Shown one piece after another: positions 54,873 to 63,798 of a stretch of 64,000 nt of DNA (within the stretch, counting starts at the first letter, position 1; each line of letters opens with the position of its first letter). The position numbers and the translations under genes are program-made. Below the pieces are notes generated by a model, which saw nothing but the letters and a program-made list of their open reading frames with translations, was not told where the DNA came from and made no database searches. This stretch comes from Calidifontibacter indicus (GTDB lineage Bacteria; Actinomycetota; Actinomycetes; Actinomycetales; Dermatophilaceae): assembly GCF_003386865.1 (NCBI RefSeq), contig NZ_QTUA01000001.1, forward strand, positions 2,604,001-2,668,000, in the 5' to 3' direction.

Positions 54873-55976
54873 CTACTGGTGCTTGTCGCTCTTGACGTCG
54901 TCGAGTCCGACCGACTTCAACTGCTCCAGCTGACCCTCGATGTAACCGCGCAGCTTGCTGCGGTAGTCGCTCTCGAAGCCCTTGAGCGACTCGATCTTGG
55001 TGTTCAGGCCGTCACGCTGATTGGTGAGGTCGGTGAGCACCGAGGTGCGCTCCTCGTTGGCCGTGCGCACCAGGTCGTCGTGCTGGGTCTGACCGGTGTT
55101 GATCAACTCGTCGTGTCGGCTCTGGCCGGTCTTGACGAGCTCGTCGTGCTTCGCCTGACCGGTCTTGACCAGGTCGTCGTGCTTCGCCTGACCGGTCTTC
55201 ACCAGGTCGTCGTGCTTGGCCTGGCCCGTGCTGACGAACTCGTCGTACTTCGACTGTCCGGTCTTCAGCAGGTCGTCGCGCTTGGCCGTGGCCTCACCGA
55301 CCACCTTGTCGTGGTGGGCCTGCGCGTCACGGATGAGCTTGTCGCGGGTCGTCTCGCCCTCGCGCACGTGCTCGTCGTGCAGCTTCTGCGCAAGTGCGAT
55401 GACACCGGCCGCGCCACCGGCCGCGCCGGCACCGGCCAGCGCGTGCGCTTCGCCGCCCGCGGCCGGCTGGGCGGCAGCCGCTGCGGCGCCGTCCTGAGCG
55501 GCCTTGAGGTCGCTCTCGGCCTTGGCGACCTGCGACTTCAGGTCGGCGAGCTTCGACTGCTCGGTCCTGGTGTCCTGCTGCGCCTTCGCCAACTCCTCGC
55601 GGGCGCTCGTGAGCCGGCCCTCGACGTCCTTCAGTTCGCGCTCGGCGTCGGCGATGCGTCCGCGCACCGCCGAGTCGTCTGCGGACGGCTTCTCGGCGGA
55701 CGCGGCCGGGGTCAGCACCGGGGTGGCCTGGGTCGGGGCCTCGGCGGAGACGGTGCTTGCGGCGTCGGTCTTGCCGAGGTTCGCCGGCTTGCCCGACGCA
55801 CGGCGGCAATCGGCCAGCTGGGCGGCGAGGTCTTCGTTCTCGGCGTTCAACCGGCGCAGCTCGACGACGATCTCGTCGAGGAAGTCGTCCACCTGGATTT
55901 CGTCATAGCCGCTCTTACCGAAGCCCTTCGGCTTGGTGAATTCCTTCTTGACTACGTCCTCAGGCGTCAACGCCAT
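54873..55976 (-). CDS. DivIVA/Wag31-like polar growth protein with 11-residue repeats
   Basis: 367 residues. The N-terminal DivIVA lipid-binding domain (residues 1-60, with EDVVKKEFTKPKGFGKSGYD and VDDFLDEIVVELRRL) is followed by a coiled coil (about 103-165), an Ala/Gly-rich linker with a hydrophobic stretch (165-197), and a run of about ten hendecads (206-315). The central units are nearly identical: TGQAKHDDLVK and variants. DivIVA/Wag31 normally organises polar or septal wall growth; the repeat block is unusual. The ATG at 55974-55976 was used. It lies in the classic sepF-yggT-divIVA order. Confidence 0.88.
   Translation of the reverse strand: MALTPEDVVKKEFTKPKGFGKSGYDEIQVDDFLDEIVVELRRLNAENEDLAAQLADCRRASGKPANLGKTDAASTVSAEAPTQATPVLTPAASAEKPSADDSAVRGRIADAERELKDVEGRLTSAREELAKAQQDTRTEQSKLADLKSQVAKAESDLKAAQDGAAAAAAQPAAGGEAHALAGAGAAGGAAGVIALAQKLHDEHVREGETTRDKLIRDAQAHHDKVVGEATAKRDDLLKTGQSKYDEFVSTGQAKHDDLVKTGQAKHDDLVKTGQAKHDELVKTGQSRHDELINTGQTQHDDLVRTANEERTSVLTDLTNQRDGLNTKIESLKGFESDYRSKLRGYIEGQLEQLKSVGLDDVKSDKHQ
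55032..55361 (-). repeat. 33-bp coding tandem repeat array in the DivIVA-like gene
   Basis: The array encodes ten consecutive 11-residue units (residues 206-315). The six best (55065-55262) read TGQSKYDEFVS, TGQAKHDDLVK twice, TGQAKHDELVK, TGQSRHDELIN and TGQTQHDDLVR. The invariant Asp and the two hydrophobic positions recur every 11 residues, a period typical of right-handed hendecad coiled coils. Copy number could vary between strains. Confidence 0.85.
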
Positions 55977-56060
55977 GTGGTCACCTCTGCGGCCTACGGG
56001 TCGCGCACCGGCCACCTGTTCGAGGGCGCGACGCAGCGACGCTTGTAAATATGTCGCCGG

Positions 56061-56339
56061 TCAGCTTATGACACCCAGCAGCAAACTCACACCCAGCATC
56101 AGAATCAGGAAGGCGATGTCGAGTCGCACCTGCCCGATCCGCAGCGGCTTGAACACCTTTCGCAGCGCTTTGAGGGGCGGATCAGTGAGCGAATACACAC
56201 CCTCGGCGACGACCAGAACGGCCCCCTTGGGCCGCCAGTCGCGGGCGAAGACCTGGATCCAGTCGAAGACCAGACGCGCCAGCAGGATGATGAAGTACAG
56301 GTAAAGGAGCGCCCCGAGGACGGTTCTCAACTGATCCAC
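56061..56339 (-). CDS. YggT family membrane protein
   Basis: 92 residues with two membrane helices (about 8-28 and 70-90) flanking a basic loop (RDWRPKGAVLVVAEGVYSLT). YggT proteins sit between sepF and divIVA in many Gram-positive bacteria and are thought to help division or membrane stress; details are unknown. The start codon is the GTG at 56337-56339. It follows sepF on the same strand, after a hairpin. Confidence 0.88.
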   Translation of the reverse strand: MDQLRTVLGALLYLYFIILLARLVFDWIQVFARDWRPKGAVLVVAEGVYSLTDPPLKALRKVFKPLRIGQVRLDIAFLILMLGVSLLLGVIS

Positions 56340-56355
56340 GCTTCACTCCAGACAG

Positions 56356-56391
56356 ATCGGGACGAGCCCCCACACCGAGGCTCGTCCCGAT
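56356..56391. terminator. Hairpin between sepF and yggT
   Basis: ATCGGGACGAGCC (56356-56368) and GGCTCGTCCCGAT (56379-56391) are perfect 13-bp complements with a 10-base loop. It lies seven bases after the sepF stop. It probably reduces read-through into yggT and divIVA, which would then have their own promoter. Confidence 0.75.
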
Positions 56392-56397
56392 ATCTTC

Positions 56398-56913
56398 TCA
56401 GCTCTGGTTGAACAGGCCGCGCGAGCCCTTGCTGTCGGTGCCGGTCGTCGCCACCTCGACGCCGGCCGGCGACAGCAGGAACACCTTGGCGGTGACCCGC
56501 TCGATGGTGCCGTGCAGCCCGAACACGAGGCCGGCGGCGAAGTCGACGAGACGCTTGGCGTCGGTGTCGTCCATGTCGGAGAGGTTCATGATCACCGGGA
56601 TGCCGCTGCGGAAGCTCTCCCCGATCTCCTTGGCCTCGTTGTAGGTGCGCGGGTGAATCGCGTTGATCCGGCTCATGTCGCCTGCCTTGGGGTGTGCCGC
56701 CACCGCGGCGACGTTGTTCTTGCGCAGCGGGGTGACCGGGGCCGGCGGGTTGTCGGCCACGTGCTCGACCTCGTCGAAACCGGAGTCGGCGTAGTCGTCG
56801 TAACCGTCGTGGTCGTAGCCGTCGTGACCGTAGTCGTCGTACTCGTCCTTGTAACGGCTGTCCTCCTCGGCGAGTCCGAGGTACGCCATGGTCTTGCGCA
56901 GTGCGCCTGCCAT
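56398..56913 (-). CDS. sepF: Cell division protein SepF
   Basis: 171 residues. An N-terminal amphipathic membrane-binding helix ([18 protein letters not shown]) is followed by an acidic, Tyr/Asp/Gly-rich linker ([15 protein letters not shown]), and then the SepF core with [20 protein letters not shown] and [20 protein letters not shown]. SepF anchors FtsZ to the membrane and is essential in actinobacteria that lack FtsA. It begins 134 bases downstream of the yggS stop. Confidence 0.93.
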   Translation of the reverse strand: MAGALRKTMAYLGLAEEDSRYKDEYDDYGHDGYDHDGYDDYADSGFDEVEHVADNPPAPVTPLRKNNVAAVAAHPKAGDMSRINAIHPRTYNEAKEIGESFRSGIPVIMNLSDMDDTDAKRLVDFAAGLVFGLHGTIERVTAKVFLLSPAGVEVATTGTDSKGSRGLFNQS

Positions 56914-57047
56914 CTCTTGCTCCTTGGGTGCGGCGATCCGCTGTGGTCCGGTGTGGTCGCCGCCGACGCTACCGGCGCGGGCGTCGAATCCCGTGGATTA
57001 CCAATCCGACACGCCACATTTTGATGTGCCGGGCCGGACACGGTCGG

Positions 57048-57773
57048 TCAGACCGCCGGCCGGGGCCCGAGCACGGCGCTGCCGATGCGCACGTGCGTCG
57101 CGCCGTGGCGCACCCCTTGCTCGAGGTCACCGCTCATGCCGGCCGAAATCCGGTCCGCCGAGGGATGCGCGGCCCGCAGGTCGCGCGACAACTCGGCCAG
57201 CCGGGCGAACGCGGCATCGGGGTCGGCGCCGCGCGGAGCCACCGCCATCAAACCGCTCAACCGCAGCTGCTCGAGACCCGCGACGTGTGCGGCGAGGTCG
57301 GCGATCTGTTCGGGCAGGGCTCCTCCGCGTCCGGGATCGGAACCGTCGAGGTCGACCTGCACCATCACCTCGAGGGTGCGACCGTGGCGCTCGGCACCCT
57401 TGGCCAGCGCCGAGGCGATCTTCGCCCGGTCGACCGACTGCACGACGTCGGCGTAGGCGGCGACATGCCCCGCCTTGTTCGACTGCAACTGCCCGACGAA
57501 ATGCAGGCGGAGCGCCGCCCGCTCCTGCTCGCTCGCCCCCTCGAAGATCTCGGCGAACTTCGCCGAGGCTTCCTGGTCCTTGTTCTCCCCGAAGTCGGTG
57601 ACGCCCAGGTCGATCAGCCGGCGGACGTCGGCGACCGGGAAATACTTGGAGACGACGATCAGCGTCGCGTCGTCGGCGGCGCGGCCGGCGGCCCGCGCCG
57701 CGTCGGCGATGCGGGCGCGGACGGCGGCGAGGTTGTCCCGCAACTCCCGGGAGCGATCGTCGAGCTCGGTCAT
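57048..57773 (-). CDS. YggS/PLPBP family pyridoxal-phosphate homeostasis protein
   Basis: 241 residues. The PLP-binding Lys is in TLIVVSKYFPVADVRRLI near residue 42; GVTDFGENKDQEA, LHFVGQLQSNKAGH, and ISAGMSGDLEQGVRHGATHVR are diagnostic. The family buffers PLP levels and affects amino-acid metabolism; it has no enzyme activity. The ATG at 57771-57773 lies one base after the pgeF stop region, so the pgeF-yggS-sepF order is conserved as in other actinobacteria. Confidence 0.93.
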   Translation of the reverse strand: MTELDDRSRELRDNLAAVRARIADAARAAGRAADDATLIVVSKYFPVADVRRLIDLGVTDFGENKDQEASAKFAEIFEGASEQERAALRLHFVGQLQSNKAGHVAAYADVVQSVDRAKIASALAKGAERHGRTLEVMVQVDLDGSDPGRGGALPEQIADLAAHVAGLEQLRLSGLMAVAPRGADPDAAFARLAELSRDLRAAHPSADRISAGMSGDLEQGVRHGATHVRIGSAVLGPRPAV

Positions 57774-57774
57774 C

Positions 57775-58509
57775 TCAGGCCCTCCGGCGCAAGGTGACCA
57801 CGCCGGCGAAACGTCCGGCACCGGGGTCACGGCGATGGGAGTAGAGCCGACCCTCCTCGCGGGTGCATCCGGGGATCCAGTCGAGCTCGACGTCGTCGGC
57901 CCGCAGCTGCGACACCACACCGGCGGCGACGTCGATCGCCGGCGTTCCGGTCCAACTGACGGCGTACGACGCCGGCACCCGGGCCGCCGCATCGTCACGC
58001 ATCTGGGCGGGCACCTCGTAGCACCGGCTGCACACCGACGGCCCGACCACCGCACCCAACCGACCCGACCCGAGCTCCCGCATGGTGCGGACGGTCTCGG
58101 GCACCACTGCGGCGAGCATGCCGGGCCGGCCCGCGTGCACGGCCGCGACGAGGGGTTGTTCCCGGTCGTAGATCAGCACCGGCGTGCAGTCGGCCACCAG
58201 CACCACCAGGGTGCGGTCGAACGCCGACGTCACCTGGCCGTCGGCGGTCGGGGCGGGTGCGCCGTCGGACTGCTGCTCGAGCACCGCGACATCGGCCCCG
58301 TGCACCTGCGCCATGAACCGCAGGTCGGTCGTGTCGACCGCCTGCGCCAGACGCTCCCGGTTGGTCGCCACCGCCTCTGGGTCGTCACCCACGTGAGCGC
58401 CGAGGTTGAGCCCGGCGTAGCCGCCGCGGCTGACACCACCCTCGGAATCGGTGAACGCGAGGTCGACGACCCAGTCGCCGACCTCGCGTTCGTCACGCCA
58501 CCAGAACAC
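57775..58509 (-). CDS. pgeF: Peptidoglycan editing factor / multicopper-type laccase-domain protein (YfiH)
   Basis: 244 residues. The Zn/catalytic residues are in AQVHGADV, VADCTPVLIYD and VAAVHAGRPGM. YfiH proteins act as purine nucleoside phosphorylases and, in E. coli, correct UDP-MurNAc-L-Ser errors. The GTG at 58507-58509 follows ftsZ by 18 bases. Its position between ftsZ and yggS matches other actinobacterial division clusters. Confidence 0.9.
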   Translation of the reverse strand: MFWWRDEREVGDWVVDLAFTDSEGGVSRGGYAGLNLGAHVGDDPEAVATNRERLAQAVDTTDLRFMAQVHGADVAVLEQQSDGAPAPTADGQVTSAFDRTLVVLVADCTPVLIYDREQPLVAAVHAGRPGMLAAVVPETVRTMRELGSGRLGAVVGPSVCSRCYEVPAQMRDDAAARVPASYAVSWTGTPAIDVAAGVVSQLRADDVELDWIPGCTREEGRLYSHRRDPGAGRFAGVVTLRRRA

Positions 58510-58527
58510 CGGTGTGCAGTCCTTCGA

Positions 58528-59877
58528 TCACTTCAGGAAGTCGGGCACGTCCAGGTCGTCGTCGCCGTCGTCGAACGTGACCTCACGCGGCGGGCGCGAG
58601 GTGGACGTCGGCTGAACCTGGCCCGGCTGCTGCGGACGGCCCTGCTGGCCACCCGGCTGGCCCTGCTGCGGCTGGTCGTCGCGCTGCGGGGCTTGGGCGC
58701 CCTGCTGGGGCGGCTGACCCTGCTGCACCGGACGCGCCGCCTGCTGCGGTGCACCCTGACCACCCTGCTGACCGGCCGGGGCACCCTGCGGGGCGCGCTG
58801 CTGACCCGACACGGCGCCGGCGGCCTCGGCGGGCGACTGCACCCGCTGCTGGTTGCCTGCGGGCACCTGGTTGGCCCGCTGCGAACCCTGGATCTGGCCG
58901 AGCGCGCGGTCGTCGGTGCGCTTGGTCGGGGCGCCGCCGTCGAAGCCGGCCGCGATGACGGTGACACGCACCTCGTCGCCGAGGGCGTCGTCGATGACCG
59001 CACCGAAGATGATGTTGGCCTCGGGGTGCGCGGCTTCCTGCACCAGGCGGGCCGCCTCGTTGATCTCGAACAGACCGAGGTCGCTGCCACCCTGCACCGA
59101 CAGCAGCACGCCCTGGGCGCCGTCGATGCTCGCCTCGAGCAGTGGGCTGGAGATCGCGAACTCCGCGGCCTGCACGGCGCGGTCTTCACCGCGGGCCGAG
59201 CCGATACCCATGAGCGCGGAGCCCGCCCCCTGCATGACCGACTTCACGTCGGCGAAGTCCAGGTTGATCAGGCCCGGGGTGGTGATCAGGTCGGTGATGC
59301 CCTGGACACCGGACAGCAGCACCTGGTCGGCGCTGCGGAACGCGTCGAGCATCGACACGTTGCGGTCGCTGATCGACAGCAGTCGGTCGTTCGGGATGAC
59401 GATGAGGGTGTCGACCTCGTCGCGCAGCGCGTTGATGCCGAGGTCGGCCTGACCGGCGCGGCGGCGACCCTCGAAGGTGAACGGACGGGTGACGACACCG
59501 ATGGTCAGCGCGCCGAGGTTCTTGGCGATCTTCGCGACGACCGGCGCACCGCCGGTGCCCGTGCCGCCGCCCTCGCCGGCGGTGACGAAGACCATGTCGG
59601 CGCCCTTGAGCACCTCTTCGATCTCTTCCTCGTGGTCTTCGGCGGCCTTGCGACCGACCTCGGGGTCGGCTCCGGCGCCGAGCCCACGGGTGAGCTCACG
59701 GCCCACCTCGAGCTTCACGTCGGCGTCACACATGAGCAGCGCCTGGGCGTCGGTGTTGATCGCGATGAACTCGACTCCCTTGAGCCCCTGCTCGATCATC
59801 CGGTTCACGGCGTTGACCCCGCCGCCGCCGATACCGACGACCTTGATCACTGCGAGGTAGTTCTGCGGAGATGCCAC
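58528..59877 (-). CDS. ftsZ: Cell division protein FtsZ
   Basis: 449 residues. The GTPase domain has [15 protein letters not shown] at about residue 13, the T4 loop [13 protein letters not shown] near 98, and the T7 loop [11 protein letters not shown] near 200. A long disordered Gln/Pro/Gly linker (about residues 318-437) joins the C-terminal peptide [10 protein letters not shown] that binds SepF/FtsW. The start GTG (59875-59877, [15 protein letters not shown]) is preceded by AAGGAAGG. No ftsQ precedes it; about 160 bases separate it from murC. Confidence 0.96.
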   Translation of the reverse strand: MASPQNYLAVIKVVGIGGGGVNAVNRMIEQGLKGVEFIAINTDAQALLMCDADVKLEVGRELTRGLGAGADPEVGRKAAEDHEEEIEEVLKGADMVFVTAGEGGGTGTGGAPVVAKIAKNLGALTIGVVTRPFTFEGRRRAGQADLGINALRDEVDTLIVIPNDRLLSISDRNVSMLDAFRSADQVLLSGVQGITDLITTPGLINLDFADVKSVMQGAGSALMGIGSARGEDRAVQAAEFAISSPLLEASIDGAQGVLLSVQGGSDLGLFEINEAARLVQEAAHPEANIIFGAVIDDALGDEVRVTVIAAGFDGGAPTKRTDDRALGQIQGSQRANQVPAGNQQRVQSPAEAAGAVSGQQRAPQGAPAGQQGGQGAPQQAARPVQQGQPPQQGAQAPQRDDQPQQGQPGGQQGRPQQPGQVQPTSTSRPPREVTFDDGDDDLDVPDFLK

Positions 59878-60037
59878 GAACGTTGGCCTTCCTTTGTCGA
59901 GATCGATGGACTTCAGTCGATGGGCGACGTCGTGCCTCGGGCAACCCAACGGTACTTCCGCCGCATGGTACGCGGTGAGGGCACCCCTTCGCGACTGTCA
60001 AGGTCGACTTCAGGTTGAGCGCTCGGCCGCACTTCGA
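59878..60037. other. 160-base gap where ftsQ is normally found
   Basis: In the minus direction this stretch links the murC stop to the ftsZ start and has no reading frame with a signal anchor or POTRA character. A minus-strand frame running through it (to RGTTSPID) is mostly an out-of-frame extension of murC. TTGACAG (complement, near 59997-60003) resembles a -35 element for ftsZ. It therefore looks like a promoter region, not a gene. Confidence 0.6.
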
Positions 60038-61468
60038 TCAGCCTTGCAGACGTTCCAGGATTCGTGGGGCCAGCTTGGTGACGTCCCCCGCCCCCACGGT
60101 GATGAGCAGGTCGCCGGGGCGAACGGTCGCGACCACGAGGTCGACAGTCTCCTGCGCCGAGTGGGTGCGGGTGCACGGACGGCGCATCGCCTGCGCGATC
60201 AGGTCGCTGCTCACGCCGTCCATCGGTTGCTCGCGGGCGCCGTAGACGTCCATCAACACCGCGACGTCGGCGCCGTCGAGTGCCTCCGCCATGCCGATGG
60301 CCTGGTCGCGGGTGCGGCTGTAGAGATGCGGCTGGAAGACCACGACGAGCCGACCCGAGCCGCGCAGCTGACGGCCGGTGCGCACCAACGCGGCGAGCTT
60401 GCCCTGGTTGTGGGAGTAGTCGTCGACCACTCGCACCCCACCGGCCTCACCCTTGAGTTCAACCCGACGTGAGGTGCCTCGGAAGGACGCCATCGCGGCC
60501 ACCGCATCGGACGGGGCGACCTCGAGCCCGAACACCAGCGCGGCCACCACACCGGACGCGTTCTCCAGGTTGTGAAAACCTGGAACGTTGAGTTGAAGGT
60601 TAAGCACTTCTCCCCCGCTGATCCGCAGATCTGCCCGCACCGACCAGCCGTCCTCGACCGGGCGTTCGAAGCGGACGTCGGCCTCCGGGGAGGTGCCGTA
60701 GGTGACGACCCGCCGGCCCTGTTCCGCGGCCCACCGACCCAGGTCGGCGCTGCCGGGATCGTCGGCGCAGCAGACGAGCAGGCCGTCCGCTGCGACCGTG
60801 AGCGCGAACCGGCGGTAGGCGGCGACGAGGTTGTCGGTCGTGCCGTAGAAGTCGAAGTGATCGTCCTTCACGCTGGTGACGATCGCGATCTTGGGGTGGT
60901 AGACGACGAACGAGCCGTCGCTCTCGTCGGCCTCGACGACGAACTCAGCACCGGTTCCCACGCCGGAGTTGGCGCCGATGCCGGCGATCTCGGCGCCGGT
61001 GGCGAACGACGGGTCACGACCCAGTGCGCGCAGGGCCGTCGTGGCCATCCCGGAGGTGGTGGTCTTGCCGTTGGCTCCCGCGACGGCGAGCCCGGCCCGG
61101 CCGGCGAGCACGATCGCGAGGCCCTGGGCCCGGTGCAACACGTTCAGGCCGCGGCGCCTGGCCTCGATCAGCTCCGGATTGTCTTCGGTGATCGCCGACG
61201 ACACGACGACGACGGTGCCGTCGGGCAGCGGGTCGATGTTCTCGGCCCGGTTGCCGATGGTGACCGCAATGCCCTCGCTGCGCAGCTTGTCGACCGCAGC
61301 CGACTCGGCGTTGTCCGATCCGCTGACCTCGACGCCGCGGGCACGCATCAACCGGGCGATGCCCGACATCCCCGACCCGCCGATCGCGATGAAGTGAGCC
61401 CGGGTCAGGTCTTCCACCCGCGGCAGCGCGGCGGAGAAGTCGAAGCGTTCGTTGACGCCGTTGCTCAC
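60038..61468 (-). CDS. murC: UDP-N-acetylmuramate-L-alanine ligase
   Basis: 476 residues. It adds L-alanine to UDP-MurNAc. The N-terminal AHFIAIGGSGMSGIARLM is at about residue 22, the ATP-binding VAGANGKTTTSGMATTALRA near 124, and the central EADESDGSFVVYHP and DDYSHNQGKLAALV follow. The start is the GTG at 61466-61468, which overlaps the murG stop by four bases (GTGA). Confidence 0.95.
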   Translation of the reverse strand: MSNGVNERFDFSAALPRVEDLTRAHFIAIGGSGMSGIARLMRARGVEVSGSDNAESAAVDKLRSEGIAVTIGNRAENIDPLPDGTVVVVSSAITEDNPELIEARRRGLNVLHRAQGLAIVLAGRAGLAVAGANGKTTTSGMATTALRALGRDPSFATGAEIAGIGANSGVGTGAEFVVEADESDGSFVVYHPKIAIVTSVKDDHFDFYGTTDNLVAAYRRFALTVAADGLLVCCADDPGSADLGRWAAEQGRRVVTYGTSPEADVRFERPVEDGWSVRADLRISGGEVLNLQLNVPGFHNLENASGVVAALVFGLEVAPSDAVAAMASFRGTSRRVELKGEAGGVRVVDDYSHNQGKLAALVRTGRQLRGSGRLVVVFQPHLYSRTRDQAIGMAEALDGADVAVLMDVYGAREQPMDGVSSDLIAQAMRRPCTRTHSAQETVDLVVATVRPGDLLITVGAGDVTKLAPRILERLQG

Positions 61469-62553
61469 GCCTGCTCCTCCACGGCCCGTTCGGCGAGGTC
61501 GACCAGGGCCTCGGCGGCCTTCGCATGCTGCTGGGCGCGCATCGCGGCGGCCATCGCGGCCAGCCGGGCGCGGTCGGTGATCAGCGGCACGAGCTGGTCG
61601 CGCACCCAGTCGGCGGTGTAGTCGTCGTTGTCGACGAGCAGGGCTCCCCCGGCGGCGACGGTGTCGGCCGCGTTGAGGCGCTGCTCGCCGTTGCCGATCG
61701 GCAGCGGCACGAAGACGGACGGCAGGCCCACGGCACTCGTCTCGCACACCATTCCGGCACCCGATCGGGTGACGACGAGGTCGGCGGCCGCGTAACAGAG
61801 GTCCATCCGGTCGGCGTACTCGAGCACGGTGTACGGCGCGCGCGCCTCGGAAGCGTCGAAGGCCTTGCCGCGCCCGGTGACGTGCAGCACCTGCACCCCG
61901 GCGTCGGCGAGGGTCTCGCGGGCGGCCCACGTCGCCTCGTTGAGCGAGAGCGCACCGAGCGACCCGCCGGTCACCAGCAGCGTCGGACGGTCGGGTTCGA
62001 GCCCGAACTGCGTGCGGGCCTGTGCCTGCATCCCGGCCCGGTCGAGGTCGGTGATCTCGCGGCGCAGCGGGAGCCCGATGACCTGCGCGTGCGGCAGCGG
62101 CGTGCTGGAGAAGGTGGTCGCGACGTACGGCGTCATCCGCGCACCGAGCTTGTTGGCCAGGCCCGGCCGGGCGTTCTGTTCGTGGATCACGAACGGCGTG
62201 CCGCGGCGGCGCGCCGCCAGGTAGGCGGGCGTGCTGACGTGTCCGCCGAAGCCGATGACGACCTGCGCGTCACGCTCGTCCAGCAGGTCCTTGGTGCGCG
62301 CCACCGCTTCGCGGAACGCGCCGGGAAAACGCACGGCGGCGCCGTTCGGCCGGCGCGGAAAGGCCACCTTCGGGATGATCGTGAGCTCGTAACCACGTGC
62401 CGGCACGAGGTCTTCCTCGAGTCCGCCCTCGCTGCCCAGCACCGCGATCTCGATCTTCGGCAAGCGTGCGCGCAGCGCGTCGGCGGTCGCGAGCAGGGGC
62501 GACACATGGCCGGCGGTTCCACCGCCGGCCAGGACAACTCGTTCGATCCTCAT
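61465..62553 (-). CDS. murG: UDP-GlcNAc:undecaprenyl-pyrophosphoryl-MurNAc-pentapeptide transferase
   Basis: 362 residues. It makes lipid II from lipid I at the inner membrane face. The first glycine loop is GGGTAGHVSPLLATADALR, with GGHVSTPAYLAARRRGTPFV and HEQNARPGLAN; the second domain has LLVTGGSLGALSLNE, and the donor site AADLVVTRSGAGMVCETSAV. The ATG at 62551-62553 lies five bases before the ftsW stop, so the genes are tightly linked. Confidence 0.95.
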   Translation of the reverse strand: MRIERVVLAGGGTAGHVSPLLATADALRARLPKIEIAVLGSEGGLEEDLVPARGYELTIIPKVAFPRRPNGAAVRFPGAFREAVARTKDLLDERDAQVVIGFGGHVSTPAYLAARRRGTPFVIHEQNARPGLANKLGARMTPYVATTFSSTPLPHAQVIGLPLRREITDLDRAGMQAQARTQFGLEPDRPTLLVTGGSLGALSLNEATWAARETLADAGVQVLHVTGRGKAFDASEARAPYTVLEYADRMDLCYAAADLVVTRSGAGMVCETSAVGLPSVFVPLPIGNGEQRLNAADTVAAGGALLVDNDDYTADWVRDQLVPLITDRARLAAMAAAMRAQQHAKAAEALVDLAERAVEEQA

Positions 62554-62557
62554 GGGT

Positions 62558-63796
62558 TCATCTTCCGCGTCGGGAGGTCGGCAGGATCGCGCGGGTGCGA
62601 CCGACCAACTTGGGTCGCTGCGCGAGGGCTGCCTTGCATTCGGGTTCGTTGCGTGCGAACGACATGAGCATGCCGAGGGCGATCAGTGTGGTGACCAGTT
62701 GCGAACCGCCGGCGGAGACCAGCGGCAGCGGCACGCCGATGATCGGCAGCAGCCCCAGCACCGAGGCGATGTTGATCGTCGCCTGGATGAGGATCCAGGT
62801 CATCACACCGGCGGTGGCGATGCGCACGAAGAAGTCCTTGCTGGTGGCGATCAGCCGGTAGCAGGCATAACCGATCGCGGCGTACAGGCAGAGCACGACG
62901 AGGGTGCCCGGCAGGCCGAGCTCCTCACCGAGGATCGCGAAGATGAAGTCGTTGTGGGCCTCGGCCATCCAGCCCCACTTCTCCCGGCTGGCCCCGAGCC
63001 CGACGCCCCACCAGCCGCCGTCGGCCAGCGCGTACTCACCGTGCACCGGCTGCCAGCAGCCGTCCTGCAGCGCGCCCTGCGGGCAGCCGCCGAGCCAGGT
63101 GCTGATGCGACCCATCCGGTTGCCGGAGGTCCACACCAGCACGGTGACGGCGGCGGCGGCCAGCGCCAGCGAGATGCCGAAGATGCGCAACTTGACCCCG
63201 GCCACGAACAACATCGCGCCGACGATCATCGCGAGCACCAAGGTGGTGCCGAGGTCGTGACCGGCCATCACCAGCGCCATGAAGAACAGCGCGCACGGAA
63301 TGATCGGTATGAGCACGTGTTTGAACTCGGCCAGAAGCTTGCGCTTCATCGCCAGCACGCCGGCGGTGAGCAGCACCAGGGCGAGCTTGCCGAGCTCGGA
63401 GGGCTGCATGGTGAAGCCGCCGACCCTGATCCAGTTGGTGTTGCCGAGCACGCTGACACCGAGCGAGGTGAACACGAGTCCCTGCATCAACACCGCGACG
63501 ATGTATGCCGGCCAACCGGCGACCTTCCACACCCGCACCGGGATTCGTGCGGCGATCATGGCACCCACGGTGCCGATCGCGGCGAACATCGCCTGGCTCT
63601 TGAACACCGTGAACGACGAGCCGGACTGTTGGTAGGAGGTGACGCTGGACGCCGACAGCACCATCACCAGCCCGAGCATCGTCAGCCCGCAGGTGGCGCC
63701 GAGCAACAGGTAGTAGGGCGCGGTGGGTGACTCCATGCGGCGCAGCGTGGCGCGCACGTCGAACCGACCGGTGTGGACCGGTGCTTGGGTCGTCAT
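62558..63796 (-). CDS. ftsW: Peptidoglycan glycosyltransferase FtsW
   Basis: 412 residues of the SEDS family with about ten membrane helices. Hallmarks are NWIRVGGFTMQPSELGKLAL, ALVMAGHDLGTTLVLAMIV, the large extracytoplasmic loop with GGWWGVGLGASREKWG and EAHNDFIFAILGEELGLPG, and the GVPLPLVSAGGSQLVT end motif. It polymerises lipid II at the septum with a class B PBP. Its start is two bases after the murD stop. Confidence 0.94.
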   Translation of the reverse strand: MTTQAPVHTGRFDVRATLRRMESPTAPYYLLLGATCGLTMLGLVMVLSASSVTSYQQSGSSFTVFKSQAMFAAIGTVGAMIAARIPVRVWKVAGWPAYIVAVLMQGLVFTSLGVSVLGNTNWIRVGGFTMQPSELGKLALVLLTAGVLAMKRKLLAEFKHVLIPIIPCALFFMALVMAGHDLGTTLVLAMIVGAMLFVAGVKLRIFGISLALAAAAVTVLVWTSGNRMGRISTWLGGCPQGALQDGCWQPVHGEYALADGGWWGVGLGASREKWGWMAEAHNDFIFAILGEELGLPGTLVVLCLYAAIGYACYRLIATSKDFFVRIATAGVMTWILIQATINIASVLGLLPIIGVPLPLVSAGGSQLVTTLIALGMLMSFARNEPECKAALAQRPKLVGRTRAILPTSRRGR

Positions 63797-63798
63797 CG

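Noticed and set aside
55032-55361. 33-bp repeats considered as a CRISPR-like array
   Set aside because: There are no spacers: the units are contiguous, keep the reading frame and encode regular hendecads of the DivIVA-like protein.
57475-60018. Plus-strand open frame of about 850 codons opposite pgeF and ftsZ
   Set aside because: Shadow of the division genes, no recognisable protein features.
59913-60176. 87-codon minus-strand frame overlapping the murC end, considered as a short ftsQ
   Set aside because: It lacks a membrane anchor and a POTRA-like domain, and most of it is an out-of-frame copy of murC.
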